Shown here piece by piece: positions 48,430-60,169 of a stretch of 64,000 nt of DNA. Every line of letters begins with the position of its first letter. Within the stretch, counting starts at the first letter, position 1. Both the position numbers and the translations under genes were made by a program. The notes under the pieces are model-generated. The model saw only the letters and a program-made list of their open reading frames with translations, was not told the origin of the DNA and made no database searches. Source of the stretch: Fictibacillus marinisediminis (GTDB lineage Bacteria; Bacillota; Bacilli; Bacillales; Fictibacillaceae); NCBI RefSeq assembly GCF_023149135.1, contig NZ_JAIWJX010000002.1:4092001-4156000 (forward strand), written 5' to 3'.

Positions 48430-49281
48430 TCAGTTGTCGTTTGCAGATGACTGTTTAGAGTTTTCGCTGGTTGAAGAAGATTCTTTTTCTTTGTTTTTCT
48501 TAGGAGCAGTACTGCTGTCCTGAACACTGTCAGATTTGCTTTTTTCAACTGAAGCTTTCTCTTCCTTATTGCTCGCTTGTTCTTCCTTATCCGCTAGCTT
48601 CTCAATTTGGGAAGCCGATTGGTTCCATGCAGATACAGGATCTACAGCGATTCCATCTTTGCGGATTTCAAAGTGAGCATGAATTTTGGCGTCCTTGTCA
48701 TACAGGTTTTGGCCGGCTGTACCGACAACTTCACCTTGGTTTACTCTGTCGCCTTCTTTCACTTTTACAGAGGCTAAAGAAGAGTAGTGTGTAACAAGGC
48801 CGTTCGTATGCTCAACTTCAACAACGTAGCCAAGCTCTGGATCTTTCACTGATTTTGTAACATTACCACTCATGGCAGCAGCGACATCAAATGTTTTTCC
48901 GCTCTCAGCAGCAAGGTCAATTCCTTTATTTTGGTAGTAGATATTATTATAAAATACGAGAGCAGCTTCTTGTTCTTTAGCAGATGCATCAGGATCAAAG
49001 AATTCTTTTTTAATCGCTACGCTGTTTGGATCCTTTGCCGGCATCTTGAATACTTCTTTAGAAACACTTACCGGAACGGCTTTATTATGATTGTCAAAAG
49101 CACTGTTCGGCGTATCCTTAGAATTAGAAGCTTCATTTTGATACCACAAGACGGAAGCTAGTACTACTGCGGCAAAAGCGAGATAGACTGCCGGATATAC
49201 CCAGCGTTTTTTCATAAACCTGCCCACTTTCCTGCTTTTTAGCGGAATTGTTTTTTGGGATTGTTTTTCTTCATCTTTCAT
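48430..49281 (-). CDS. spoIIQ: Stage II sporulation protein Q
   Basis: A 283-residue forespore membrane protein that binds SpoIIIAH across the intermembrane space during engulfment. A basic start and one helix (VYPAVYLAFAAVVLASVLWY) are followed by an M23/LytM-like domain (about residues 85-215) and a Ser/Lys/Glu-rich tail. The domain is degenerate: the first zinc histidine position reads NKGIDLAAESG, while HAHFEIRKDG keeps the last pair, as expected for SpoIIQ. The start is the ATG seven bases after GAGGTGAT, not the upstream ATG. It lies between spoIIID and spoIID, the conserved order, and a sigma-F-like promoter precedes it. Confidence 0.93.
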   Translation of the reverse strand: MKDEEKQSQKTIPLKSRKVGRFMKKRWVYPAVYLAFAAVVLASVLWYQNEASNSKDTPNSAFDNHNKAVPVSVSKEVFKMPAKDPNSVAIKKEFFDPDASAKEQEAALVFYNNIYYQNKGIDLAAESGKTFDVAAAMSGNVTKSVKDPELGYVVEVEHTNGLVTHYSSLASVKVKEGDRVNQGEVVGTAGQNLYDKDAKIHAHFEIRKDGIAVDPVSAWNQSASQIEKLADKEEQASNKEEKASVEKSKSDSVQDSSTAPKKNKEKESSSTSENSKQSSANDN

Positions 49282-49302
49282 TTTTATCATCACCTCAGCA
49301 AT

Positions 49303-49332
49303 CATTCTGAACAGGATTCAGAAAATATATAC
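49303..49332 (-). promoter_or_regulatory. Candidate sigma-F promoter of spoIIQ
   Basis: On the minus strand GTATA is 15 bases before GTTCAGAATG, matching the sigma-F pattern (GYATA, N15, GGNNANANT) at most positions. The -10 end is 21 bases before the spoIIQ start. SpoIIQ is a known sigma-F target. Confidence 0.45.
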
Positions 49333-49443
49333 TTTGGTATGAAAAAATTTGGGATATTATTTTTCGACAAAGACTTGAATACTATGCATGATTCCCATAA
49401 CTTTATTTTCCTCCGCAGGATTAGGAAGGATGTTAAACACAAA

Positions 49444-49467
49444 AGACCCGGCTTTTTCACCGGGTCT
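49444..49467 (-). terminator. Terminator of spoIID
   Basis: AGACCCGG and CCGGGTCT form an 8-bp stem; the minus strand continues TTTTG. It is seven bases past the spoIID stop codon. Confidence 0.85.
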
Positions 49468-49474
49468 GGAAAGG

Positions 49475-50497
49475 CTACTGCTTTGCGGTGGAACGGCCAG
49501 GATCAGGCTTGTATTCTGAAATGGCCACTCCTTTGTAATAGTATTTTACAATTTGCTTGTAGTTCTTGCCGGCCTTCGCCATGCCGTTTGCCCCATACTG
49601 GCTCATCCCCACTCCATGGCCGAAGCCTCTCGTCACGGCAATTACTTCTTGTTTCTTTTTCGTCAGCGTAAAATCGGCTGAGCGAAGACCAAGCTTCTCA
49701 CGGATCTCCTTGCCCCTAAAGCTTTTTCCGTCAATGGTTATACGGGCGATCCGGTTTCCAGCGGTTTTCTCTGTTATCGTCCCCACTTCTCCGTCCTTTT
49801 GAATTACGACCCCCAGCCTTTTCTCAACATCCAGCAAAGAGATCTCCTGCTTCTGGACGAATTTAGGAGTGTTTTGATCCCACGGGCTTTTTACGCTTTT
49901 TAAATAAGGATATTTCGTTCCCCAATAGTCCTCGCTGTTTTCGGTATAGCCATTGCTTGTTGAAAAGAAACTCGCAAAGATCGGTTTCCCGTCGTACGTT
50001 AAAATCTTTCCTTTCGTCTCTGCTACCGCTTTGGTGATCTTCTTCATCTTTTCTGGATATTCGTCTCCCCACAGCTTCTTCAATTCATCATCATTTTTGT
50101 AGACCTGATGAAGAATGGAATCCGTTACAGCCGCCCCGCCTGGAAGGTTTCCCCCTTGAGCGCTGTCCAAAAGCCTGGCGATGTACGTTCTGGCTGTTAA
50201 CGCTTGAGCCTTTAACGCCTCAAGTTTAAAGTCAGCGGGCATTTCAGAAGCGACGACTCCTTTGACGTACTCCTCGAGCGCGACCTTTTCCACCTTTTTC
50301 TCAGCTGTGCGGTAGACGGGTACAGCAAGTGTCGAAGCTAGACTCGGTATCGCAGCTCGTTTGATTTCCTTCGGCTTGGTCTCTAGCAAAAAGGATGATT
50401 TGGAAGAGTAGGGAAGCACGAGCAAAGCCGGAAGAAGGACGGTGACCACAACAAAGACAGAGACGAAGAAGGTAATCGGCTTCATTCTCATGAACAT
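49475..50497 (-). CDS. spoIID: Stage II sporulation protein D
   Basis: A 340-residue lytic transglycosylase of the engulfment complex (with SpoIIP and SpoIIM). An N-terminal membrane anchor (PITFFVSVFVVVTVLLPALLVL) is followed by the SpoIID domain: VKGVVASEMPADFKLEALKAQALTARTY (catalytic Glu near residue 100), ADFTLTKKKQEVIAVTRGFGHGVGMSQYGANGMAKAGKNY near the end. The full length and the conserved GHGVGMSQYGA motif indicate an intact gene. It is preceded by GGAGG nine bases before the ATG. Its position before spoIIQ is the standard one. Confidence 0.94.
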   Translation of the reverse strand: MFMRMKPITFFVSVFVVVTVLLPALLVLPYSSKSSFLLETKPKEIKRAAIPSLASTLAVPVYRTAEKKVEKVALEEYVKGVVASEMPADFKLEALKAQALTARTYIARLLDSAQGGNLPGGAAVTDSILHQVYKNDDELKKLWGDEYPEKMKKITKAVAETKGKILTYDGKPIFASFFSTSNGYTENSEDYWGTKYPYLKSVKSPWDQNTPKFVQKQEISLLDVEKRLGVVIQKDGEVGTITEKTAGNRIARITIDGKSFRGKEIREKLGLRSADFTLTKKKQEVIAVTRGFGHGVGMSQYGANGMAKAGKNYKQIVKYYYKGVAISEYKPDPGRSTAKQ

Positions 50498-50608
50498 TCG
50501 GCCTGGCCTCCACTGAATTGATTAGTCTTTACAATTTATGGAGGGAGACAAACTATTAGAACTTGTTTTTCCTTTCAATCTCAGTTCTACTTTTCAATCT
50601 CATAGAAA

Positions 50609-50636
50609 AAACCCCTGCTATCACTAGCAGGGGTTT
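50609..50636 (-). terminator. Terminator of the M4 protease gene
   Basis: AAACCCCTGCTA and TAGCAGGGGTTT form a 12-bp stem with a 4-base loop, six bases past the stop codon. Confidence 0.92.
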
Positions 50637-50642
50637 GCTTTT

Positions 50643-52307
<1,665 letters not shown>

Positions 52308-52504
52308 TCATATCCCCTTTGTCATGTATAGAATGGCCTTGCTAGATTTAATAGTACACGATTTAGATACGATTTCAAACTATTCCTAAAATTTTGAATA
52401 TATACTACCAGCTTTCTTCACTTTCTATATAAACTAGGTCATTTACCTTACTTTTTAAAATAGGAATTCTTATGCTCTTCTTACTATCCTTTCAAACCCG
52501 CAAT

Positions 52505-52538
52505 AAAAAAGCTCCCTGCAATCTGCAGGAAGCTTTTT
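52505..52538 (-). terminator. Terminator of murA
   Basis: AAAAAGCT..CCTGCA and TGCAGG..AGCTTTTT pair around a 3-base loop, 11 bases past the stop codon. Confidence 0.88.
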
Positions 52539-52548
52539 GAACTATAAA

Positions 52549-53868
52549 TTAAGCAAGATTAGATTTTAATGATACCGATGATTTCTCTTCTGCTGGAGCG
52601 GCTGTTGATTCTTCGTTAACACGCTCGATGTCAGCTCCAAGATCATGAAGTTTTTCAGTAAATTTCACATAGCCGCGGTCGATATGCTTAAGCTCAGTTA
52701 CACGCGTATAACCGTCAGCTACAAGGCCGGCAAGGACCAGTGCTGCTCCCGCTCGCAAGTCAGTTGCTGCAACCTCGGCTCCCTGTAATGATACAGGTCC
52801 GTTGATTACGGCAGAGCGGCCTTCGATTTTAATATCTCCGTTCATGCGGCGGAATTCCTCAACATGCATAAAACGGTTTTCAAACACAGTTTCTGTAATA
52901 ACACTTGTACCGTTTGCCCGAAGAAGCAATGCCATCATCTGAGACTGCAAATCTGTCGGGAAGCCCGGATGCGGCATAGTTTTAATATCAACTGGTTTTA
53001 ATTCTTTCGGACCAATGACACGAAGACCAGTTTCCTCATCTTTAATGGTAACACCCATTTCTTCCATTTTTGCGATTAATGGGCGAAGGTGCTCGGCAAT
53101 CGCGCCTTCAACAAAAACGTCTCCGCCAGTAATAGCTGCAGCAACCATGTACGTACCTGCTTCAATGCGGTCAGGAACCACTGCGTGCTCCGAACCTGAA
53201 AGCTCTTCAACACCTTCGATACGGATTGTACCAGTACCTGCGCCTACTACTTTTCCTCCCATGGAGTTGATGTAGTTTGCAAGGCAAACAATCTCAGGCT
53301 CTTTGGCTGCATTTTCAATAATGGTTGTTCCTTCAGCAAGGGCAGCAGCCGTAATAATGTTTTCTGTTGCTCCTACACTTGGGAAGTCCAAATAAATTTT
53401 TGCACCTTTAAGGCGGCCATCTATGCTGGCTTCAATAAATCCATTCCCGATTTTAACAGTGGCACCCATGGCTTCAAAGCCTTTTAAGTGCTGATCGATC
53501 GGACGTGATCCAATTGCACAACCGCCAGGAAGTGCGATTCTCGCTAATCCTACGCGTGCAAGCAAAGGTCCCATTACCAAGAAGGATGCACGCATTTTAC
53601 GAACATATTCAAATGGCGCTTCTGTTTTTAAAGCTCCTGAAGCATCCACTTGGATCTCGCCATTCTCAAATTTAACTTCAATATTTAAATAACGCAGTAC
53701 CTCGTTAATCGTATATACATCAGCAAGGGTCGGCACATCTTTAATCGTGCTTGTGCCTTTACTGGCTAAAATGGATGCTGCGATGACAGGCAGTACGGCA
53801 TTCTTTGCTCCTTCAACTTTAACAGAGCCTTCTAACCGCCTACCACCACGGACAATGATTTTTTCCAA
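52549..53868 (-). CDS. murA: UDP-N-acetylglucosamine 1-carboxyvinyltransferase
   Basis: A 439-residue EPT-family enzyme catalysing the first committed step of peptidoglycan synthesis. It starts [33 protein letters not shown]. The fosfomycin-target cysteine is in [25 protein letters not shown] (near residue 117). [13 protein letters not shown] and [26 protein letters not shown] follow. Relative to many homologues it has about 20 additional C-terminal residues ([21 protein letters not shown]). Bacilli have two copies (murAA and murAB); the neighbours ywmB and spoIID point to murAA. Confidence 0.95.
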   Translation of the reverse strand: MEKIIVRGGRRLEGSVKVEGAKNAVLPVIAASILASKGTSTIKDVPTLADVYTINEVLRYLNIEVKFENGEIQVDASGALKTEAPFEYVRKMRASFLVMGPLLARVGLARIALPGGCAIGSRPIDQHLKGFEAMGATVKIGNGFIEASIDGRLKGAKIYLDFPSVGATENIITAAALAEGTTIIENAAKEPEIVCLANYINSMGGKVVGAGTGTIRIEGVEELSGSEHAVVPDRIEAGTYMVAAAITGGDVFVEGAIAEHLRPLIAKMEEMGVTIKDEETGLRVIGPKELKPVDIKTMPHPGFPTDLQSQMMALLLRANGTSVITETVFENRFMHVEEFRRMNGDIKIEGRSAVINGPVSLQGAEVAATDLRAGAALVLAGLVADGYTRVTELKHIDRGYVKFTEKLHDLGADIERVNEESTAAPAEEKSSVSLKSNLA

Positions 53869-53898
53869 CGAAATTCCCCTCCGCGTCCAATTTCTATA

Positions 53899-54642
53899 TT
53901 AATATTCAGACGTAATTATTGGTGTTCCAATTGTGACGGCTGTTTGGCCGCCCATTCCTTGATTTCTAATTGCAATCTGCAGATTCATAGCTTTGTGAGC
54001 TGTATTAATTTTCTCATCCCAATGCTTAGTATATGCCGAGATTGATACAAACGTCTCTTCCTTCAGTTCTTCGACAGGAACAGCGGAGAACGTTGTCATG
54101 AGCTCAAGTGCTTGTTTATACAAACCAACGTCCATTGTACCACTATGTACCCCTGTGATACAAGAGAAAGTTGAAGTTTTTCCTTCAAAATAGGTAGCGA
54201 CCCTACTCTGAAACGATCGCGCAAAATGCTGAAATTGATTTTTATTCCAGCCCTTTCCTTCGACCGCATAAACAAGATACGTTGCAAGCTTTCCTTTTTG
54301 GGGGTATCCCACCAGCGTAAGGCGCTCTTTTATGCTCCCTGCTTGAGAAATTCGCACCCCGGTAATTTTTAAATGTTCTTGCATATTCATAGTGTTCCAT
54401 TTATAACCTTTAGCTGCATTCTTTAATAATGCCGCTTTTTGTCGATACCCCTTTAGATTGGAAGTAAAACCTACACTTCCTTTAGTATAAAGCGACCATT
54501 TTTTCACAATAATACCTTGCTCGTCCATCGCTTGCTTCATGTCCGAAATTTTGCTTATATTTGCTGCTTCTCTTGCCAGCACACTCTCATAAGAATGAAC
54601 CAATAATATAATTGCAAAAAATAAAACAATACTCTTTTTCAT
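53899..54642 (-). CDS. ywmB: YwmB family exported protein (DUF1779)
   Basis: A 247-residue exported protein with a signal peptide (MKKSIVLFFAIILLVHSYES) and the YwmB domain (DUF1779): VKKWSLYTKGSVGFTSNLKGYRQKAALLKNAAKGYKWN, EHLKITGVRISQAGSIKERLTLVGYPQKGKLATYLVYAVEGKGWN and the end GGQTAVTIGTPIITSEY. Its gene always lies upstream of murAA in Bacillus, suggesting a wall-related task, but the function is unknown. I use the ATG after GGGTGG; the frame extends 18 codons upstream without a ribosome site. The downstream gap to murA is only 30 bases. Confidence 0.9.
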   Translation of the reverse strand: MKKSIVLFFAIILLVHSYESVLAREAANISKISDMKQAMDEQGIIVKKWSLYTKGSVGFTSNLKGYRQKAALLKNAAKGYKWNTMNMQEHLKITGVRISQAGSIKERLTLVGYPQKGKLATYLVYAVEGKGWNKNQFQHFARSFQSRVATYFEGKTSTFSCITGVHSGTMDVGLYKQALELMTTFSAVPVEELKEETFVSISAYTKHWDEKINTAHKAMNLQIAIRNQGMGGQTAVTIGTPIITSEY

Positions 54643-54813
54643 TTTATTCCACCCGTCCTCTCCTCTATTTCTCATTCTTGCCAGAGGACGGTCCATTATT
54701 CATGGAAGTTGCAGTCATATTCCGACAGAAACTTCACACCTTATTTACTTTGTTCAACAGTGAACAATCTTTTGCTGTATTGTGAGCTGAGACGGTTAGT
54801 AGGTATGTGTTAA

Positions 54814-55047
54814 TTAAAATAAATATTTAAGCTGTGTGGAATAATTCAAATAACTGAGAAAGAAGCTGCTTACGAGGCTGGCAACAGCGATCGTTACTAA
54901 GACGAATAAAACGCGTGCTTGAATCACTTTGCCCTTTTTGATGTACGAGTCAAATTTTATTGCCTGCATGGCCCACCATGTGATAACGAGAAAAAGCAGG
55001 TGAACGAGGATATGAAGCAGTGCTTGCTGCCCGGCTTGTTCAAACAA
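54814..55047 (-). CDS. ywzB: YwzB family membrane protein (DUF1146)
   Basis: A 77-residue protein with two membrane helices (LLHILVHLLFLVITWWAMQAI and VLFVLVTIAVASLVSSFFLSYLNY) and the conserved segment KKGKVIQARVL between them, as in B. subtilis YwzB. The start is a TTG seven bases after AAGGAGG, giving MFEQAGQQALLH. The longer frame up to 55182 adds 45 residues that other family members lack and reads over this ribosome site, so it is unlikely. It lies between nuoN and ywmB, its normal place. Function unknown. Confidence 0.88.
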   Translation of the reverse strand: MFEQAGQQALLHILVHLLFLVITWWAMQAIKFDSYIKKGKVIQARVLFVLVTIAVASLVSSFFLSYLNYSTQLKYLF

Positions 55048-55235
55048 CTGGGTTCCTCCTTGCCACAAGGCCTTATCGGCCAAGTGCTTACTAAACACCA
55101 TCATGATAACATACACCAATAGAAAGTAGCATAAACTGAATTTTACCATAAAGGAACAGACAAAAGGCCTATTTTCAATCATGTTCCCAATTTTGACATA
55201 TCTTTAAAATCCAAGGGATTTCCCAAATAAAAAAA

Positions 55236-55259
55236 GGAATCTGCATCGCGGCAGATTCC
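55236..55259 (-). terminator. Terminator of the nuo operon
   Basis: GGAATCTGC and GCAGATTCC pair around a 6-base loop; the minus strand continues TTTTTT. It begins next to the nuoN stop codon. Confidence 0.92.
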
Positions 55260-55260
55260 C

Positions 55261-56778
55261 TTATTTTTGTCCTAATGTCTGGAAAAAATCTGTGAGATGA
55301 AATTCATTATAAAAGAAATGGAGGGCGGTTCCCGGGAAGATACCGAAGAACACGGTTGCCGCTGCACATAAAGCGGTTACAAACAGGAGGCCCTTCTTAT
55401 GCTGGATCGCCCGCTCTTCCTGCCCTGAACGAAAAAACATCTGGCCAATAATATTGAAATAATAGAAGTAAGAGACAACCGTGCCGGCCATTAGAATCCC
55501 TGCCAATATGTAATGTCCAGGATTGGTTCCAAGGGCATTCATAAAGATTCCGAATTTCCCCGCAAAGCCTGCTGTAGCCGGAATGCCCGCCAATGACAGA
55601 ATAAAGATGGTCATTGCGACAGCAAGCCAGGGAGAACGCTTATATAAGCCGGCAAAGCCCGATATATCATTCGTCCCGCTCGCTGCTGTTACTTCCTGAA
55701 TGACAGCAAAAGCACCAATATTCATAAACAGATAGGCAAGAAGATAAAACCATGTTGTTTCAAACAGCAAAGCCGAGACGGAAACGAACGGAACGAGAAT
55801 ATAACCAGCCTGCGCAACCGACGAATAGGCGAAAAGCCGTTTAATGTTCCTCTGCCGGAGGGCGATCACATTGCCGGCAATCATGGTCGCTCCAGCGAGA
55901 ACCGCGAGATACGGCTGAACTTGAAGAAGCAGCGGATCTCCTTTAATGCCGGGCGCAGAACTAAAGCACAAGAGAAAAAACCGCAGGATGATGGCAAATC
56001 CGGCTGTTTTCGAGACCACGCTTAAAAAGGCGGTAACAGGAAGCGGTGAGCCTTGATACACATCAGGTGCCCACATATGAAAAGGAGCGGAGGCGATTTT
56101 GAAAGTTAACCCTGCAAATGTGATAAAAAAAGCAAATACGAGTAAAAACTGATTCTGCAAGATGCTCGTATCTCTCAATGCTGCACCTACTGCATACAGG
56201 TTTGTTTCCCCAGTCAACCCAAATACATAGCTCATCCCAAACATTGTGATGGCTGTTGAAATTCCGCCTGTTACTACATATTTAAAAGCAGCCTCATTCG
56301 ACTCCAACTTTCTTTTTCTCATGCCTGCCATAACATAGGAGGAAAGAGAAAGGAGCTCCAGGCCAATAAACAGGGTGATCATGTCCCCGCTCGAAGCCAT
56401 AAACATGGCCCCAAGGAGAGCAGTGAGCAGCAGATAGTAGAATTCCCCACGGTACTCTTCTTCTTCATTCATCCGGTAGTCATAAGCTAAAATTAAAATC
56501 AGCCCTGTTCCCAGAAGCAGGATCAGCTTAAACGCCTTCGAGAAGGAGTCAAGCCGGTACATATCATGAAAAAGTGATGCTCCTTCATGTCCAAATTGCA
56601 GATATAAAAAAATGAAAGCCGCTGCTATTCCTGCAATGGCCAATATCCCGAGAGGACGGCGGCTTTGCGTTCGAGGCATAAACAAGTCCAGCAAAGACAG
56701 GATAATAGCTGTTCCCAAGATGGCAAATTCAGGCGCCATGATTCCCCAGTTCATTGAAGTTAACGTGTGAAGATCCAT
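55261..56778 (-). CDS. nuoN: NADH-quinone oxidoreductase subunit N
   Basis: A 505-residue antiporter-like membrane subunit of complex I with about 14 helices. Key residues of the proton channel are in ELLSLSSYVMAGMRKRKLESNEAAFKYVVTGG (near residue 130) and KIASAPFHMWAPDVYQGSPLPVTAFLSVVSKTAG (near residue 230). It is the last gene of the operon. The start follows CAGATGGATC context and a GGGGG site, with a four-base gap after nuoM. Confidence 0.93.
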   Translation of the reverse strand: MDLHTLTSMNWGIMAPEFAILGTAIILSLLDLFMPRTQSRRPLGILAIAGIAAAFIFLYLQFGHEGASLFHDMYRLDSFSKAFKLILLLGTGLILILAYDYRMNEEEEYRGEFYYLLLTALLGAMFMASSGDMITLFIGLELLSLSSYVMAGMRKRKLESNEAAFKYVVTGGISTAITMFGMSYVFGLTGETNLYAVGAALRDTSILQNQFLLVFAFFITFAGLTFKIASAPFHMWAPDVYQGSPLPVTAFLSVVSKTAGFAIILRFFLLCFSSAPGIKGDPLLLQVQPYLAVLAGATMIAGNVIALRQRNIKRLFAYSSVAQAGYILVPFVSVSALLFETTWFYLLAYLFMNIGAFAVIQEVTAASGTNDISGFAGLYKRSPWLAVAMTIFILSLAGIPATAGFAGKFGIFMNALGTNPGHYILAGILMAGTVVSYFYYFNIIGQMFFRSGQEERAIQHKKGLLFVTALCAAATVFFGIFPGTALHFFYNEFHLTDFFQTLGQK

Positions 56779-56782
56779 CTGG

Positions 56783-58288
56783 CTACCCCCTTAAGCCCAA
56801 CAAGATTGTGTCTAAAACCGTGCGTAATGATTCACTCAGCATTCCCGGATAGATTCCAATAAAGAGCACCAAAGCCAAAAGAACAAAAGCCGGCACCCTC
56901 TCTCGGAGCGTCAAGTCATAAAAGCCGCTATGGGCGTCCTTTGGGGGCCCAAAGGTTACAGAAAGAACAGCCCGCAAAATATAAACCGCAGTTAGTACGA
57001 TACCGAGAGCCCCCACTGCAGCGATTACAGGCATGACCTTGAAGAGTCCGAGAAAGGCCAGAAACTCACTGATAAATCCGGACATGCCAGGAAGTCCCAG
57101 CGACGCAAGCCCACCGGCAAGCAGGATGCCTGCAGTGACCGGCATGGCGCCTGCAAGACCACTGTAGTCCTTAAGGTCTGAAGAACCGGTCCGTTCATAC
57201 AGCACCCCGATCAAGAAGAACAGCAGGGCAGAGATCAATCCGTGGGAAATTAGCTGAAAGACCGCTCCCTTTACTCCTGCTTCATTCAGTGCCGAAAAGC
57301 CGATCAATACGATCCCCATATGGGAGACGGAAGAATAGGCCAGTACTTTTTTCAAGTCCGTCTGTACAATGGCAAGAAAGGCACCATACAGAAGGTTGAT
57401 GACACCCAATACTGCTATCCATACTGCCATCCGTTTGAATTCAGACGGGAAAAATCCGATACCGAACGTGAAGAGCCCGTATGCTCCGATCTTTAAAAGA
57501 ATTCCGGAGTGAATCATAACAACGGAAGGCGGTGCCTGTACGTGCACACGCAGCATCCACGTGTGAAGAGGAACAATCGGCAGTTTGATTCCAAAAGCCA
57601 CAAACAGAGCAATCAGGAGGGATATACGGAACGTGCCTCCGAGAGCAGGATCGGTATGTCCGCCGAGTATTTTCGCCAGTTCTCCATAGTTTAGCGTTCC
57701 TGTTCTCATAAAGAGTGCAACGAATACAATGAGCAGAATGGCAGAACCGATTCCGTTATAGATCAAGAAACTGTAAGCAGCCTTTTCCCTGTCTGCAAAA
57801 CCCCAGCGGCCGATCAGGAAAAACATCGGGATAAGCGTCAACTCAAAGAAAATAAAAAAGAGAAAGAGATTTTGAGAAGCGAATACCCCCAGCATACCGA
57901 GTTCTAAAATCAAAAAGAAGATGAAATAGCTTTTCCAGTCCTTCTTGATCGTCCAGGAACCGAGAGCGGCCAGTACAGAAATAACAGCGGTTAGCAGCAG
58001 GAGAACAAGAGACAGACCATTGACGCCTACTTCATAGTCGATAGCAAAAGATGAGCCTGCTCCAGCCTGATCCATTTTATAAGAGAGCCAGTTGCCTTGT
58101 TCAGCAAGCTGGATCCCTGAAGCTGAGCGATCAAAGGTAACTGCAGCAATGATGGAAAGAAGCAGGGGCAGCAGCGTGCCCAACAGGCCTGCAAGTTTTA
58201 AGGCCTTTTCATTTTTGGATGGCATTACACTCAAAGCAGCAATACCGGCCAGCGGGGAAAACAATAGGATGGATAACAGATGGCTCAT
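56783..58288 (-). CDS. nuoM: NADH-quinone oxidoreductase subunit M
   Basis: A 501-residue antiporter-like subunit. It contains FFELTLIPMFFLIGRWG (the channel Glu near residue 150), KLPIVPLHTWMLRVHVQAPPSVVMIHSGILLKIGAYGLFTFG, and VLAYSSVSHMGIVLIGFSALNEAG. Its start overlaps the end of nuoL by four bases (ATGA), indicating translational coupling. It works with NuoL and NuoN in proton translocation. Confidence 0.93.
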   Translation of the reverse strand: MSHLLSILLFSPLAGIAALSVMPSKNEKALKLAGLLGTLLPLLLSIIAAVTFDRSASGIQLAEQGNWLSYKMDQAGAGSSFAIDYEVGVNGLSLVLLLLTAVISVLAALGSWTIKKDWKSYFIFFLILELGMLGVFASQNLFLFFIFFELTLIPMFFLIGRWGFADREKAAYSFLIYNGIGSAILLIVFVALFMRTGTLNYGELAKILGGHTDPALGGTFRISLLIALFVAFGIKLPIVPLHTWMLRVHVQAPPSVVMIHSGILLKIGAYGLFTFGIGFFPSEFKRMAVWIAVLGVINLLYGAFLAIVQTDLKKVLAYSSVSHMGIVLIGFSALNEAGVKGAVFQLISHGLISALLFFLIGVLYERTGSSDLKDYSGLAGAMPVTAGILLAGGLASLGLPGMSGFISEFLAFLGLFKVMPVIAAVGALGIVLTAVYILRAVLSVTFGPPKDAHSGFYDLTLRERVPAFVLLALVLFIGIYPGMLSESLRTVLDTILLGLRG

Positions 58289-60153
58289 GAGAAATACCCC
58301 CCTGCAACAGCAAAGAATAATAGGATGATAACGAGTCCCGCAACAGCGACGGCACCAAATCTCTGAACCTGGCCATCGTGCATGGAGGAACCTCTTTTAC
58401 CGAGCCATTGAACGAGGCCTGCCGTTCCGTTCACAGCTGCTTCAACGAGATACCGGTCAACATAGCTCCAAAAATAACTGAACAGCGTTGTGCCTTTAAC
58501 GACTGTAGCATCATAAGCTTCATCCAGGTAATACTTGCGGTAAATAATCGTGCTGAGAGACGGAAGAGAACGAGACAGCCAGTTTCTTGACAGTGTTTTT
58601 TTACCGTACATAAGATAGGCCAGAAAGATTCCCGCCAAGGATACGATCGTGGCAAGGATCGGAATCCATACCGGTCCATGTTCCCCTTCTGCAGCAATCC
58701 GGACAGGGCCGTGGCTTAAATAATGAGCTAAAAACCCACCAAACCAGGGGGTATTTAAATAGCCTGCAACGACAGCCAGAACACCTAGAACCAGCATGGG
58801 AAAAAGCATGGAAACATCGGATTCTTTCACCTTTTCATGCGCTTGGCCTGAATTCCCTGCGAACACCATAAAAAACAGCCGGAACATATAAAAAGCGGTA
58901 AAAAAAGCAGCGAGGAGAGCGAGGATAAACAATCCATAGCGGCCGTCCCCGTAAGTGGCCATTAAAATTTCATCTTTACTGAAGAAACCGGATAAGAGCG
59001 GAAATCCGGAAATGGACAGTGCTCCTATTAAAAATAAAGGAGCCGTAAATTTCAGCTTCCTCCAAAGGCCGCCCATCTCTTCAATATTTTGAGTATGTAC
59101 GGCATGAATAACACTGCCCGCAGCCAGGAACAGGAGTGCTTTAAAGAAAGCATGCGTCATCAGATGGAAAATCCCTGCTGTATAGCCGCCTGAGCCAAGG
59201 GCGAGCATCATGTAGCCAAGCTGGCTCACGGTGGAATACGCCAGCACCCGTTTGATATCTTTCTGCATCAGGCCGATGGATGCAGCGAATATCGCGGTAA
59301 TCCCGCCTACAACGGCTACAGTTGTCATGGCTGTAGATGATGCTTCAAAGAGCGGATACATAGAAGCCACAAGATAAACACCTGCCGCGACCATCGTTGC
59401 CGCATGGATAAGGGCGGAGACCGGCGTCGGGCCCTCCATAGCATCTGGTAGCCACGTATGAAGCGGGAGCTGCCCTGATTTCCCGACGGCACCCACAAAG
59501 ATCAGAATGGCCGTCAGGGTTATCATTTCTGAGGAAATATGGTGGCTGGCAGCCGCTTTGAAGATTTCATCGTATTCAAAGCTCCCCGTCTGCCAGTATA
59601 AAAGAATAATCCCGATGAAGAGCCCCACGTCCCCGATACGCGTCATGATGAAGGCCTTCTTCGCAGCCGCCTTGGCTTCGGGTTTAAAATAATAGTATCC
59701 GATGAGGAGAAACGATCCTAAGCCGACCAGTTCCCAGAAGATATACACCTGAAGCAGGTTAGGAGACATGACGAGCCCCAGCATCGCAAACGTAAACAAA
59801 CCAAGATAGGCATAAAAGACATGAAAACGGCCATCCCCATGCATATAGCTCTTCGAATACACATGCACGAGAAAGCTTACAAGCGTTACGATGACGAGCA
59901 TCAACGCATTCAGCGGATTGATTTCATATCCCATCGTTACAGCATGTTTGCCGATATACAGCCATACTCCTTCTGCCTTGTATGACTCCCCTCCCCATTG
60001 GCTGGCCATGACGATCATTGCCATGATCAATGAGATGAAGGTGCATCCAATACCGGCGTAGGCAGAAGCTTCTTTTAGTTTTTTTCCAAAAAGTAAAAGA
60101 AGGATGAAGGATAGCAGCGGTAACAGTGGTATCAGCCAGGCATTCTGCATCAT
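58285..60153 (-). CDS. nuoL: NADH-quinone oxidoreductase subunit L
   Basis: A 622-residue antiporter-like subunit with the long C-terminal arm helix. It contains FWELVGLGSFLLIGYYYFKPEAKAAAKKAFIMTRIGDVG, GAVGKSGQLPLHTWLPDAMEGPTPVSALIHAATMVAAGVYLV and VLAYSTVSQLGYMMLALGSGGYTAGIFHLMTHAFFKALLFL, the standard landmarks. I start at the ATG nine bases after AAAAGGGG; the TTG three codons upstream lies inside that region. Spacing to nuoK is 16 bases. Confidence 0.93.
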   Translation of the reverse strand: MMQNAWLIPLLPLLSFILLLLFGKKLKEASAYAGIGCTFISLIMAMIVMASQWGGESYKAEGVWLYIGKHAVTMGYEINPLNALMLVIVTLVSFLVHVYSKSYMHGDGRFHVFYAYLGLFTFAMLGLVMSPNLLQVYIFWELVGLGSFLLIGYYYFKPEAKAAAKKAFIMTRIGDVGLFIGIILLYWQTGSFEYDEIFKAAASHHISSEMITLTAILIFVGAVGKSGQLPLHTWLPDAMEGPTPVSALIHAATMVAAGVYLVASMYPLFEASSTAMTTVAVVGGITAIFAASIGLMQKDIKRVLAYSTVSQLGYMMLALGSGGYTAGIFHLMTHAFFKALLFLAAGSVIHAVHTQNIEEMGGLWRKLKFTAPLFLIGALSISGFPLLSGFFSKDEILMATYGDGRYGLFILALLAAFFTAFYMFRLFFMVFAGNSGQAHEKVKESDVSMLFPMLVLGVLAVVAGYLNTPWFGGFLAHYLSHGPVRIAAEGEHGPVWIPILATIVSLAGIFLAYLMYGKKTLSRNWLSRSLPSLSTIIYRKYYLDEAYDATVVKGTTLFSYFWSYVDRYLVEAAVNGTAGLVQWLGKRGSSMHDGQVQRFGAVAVAGLVIILLFFAVAGGYFS

Positions 60154-60169
60154 CTTTTCCAACCCCTTT

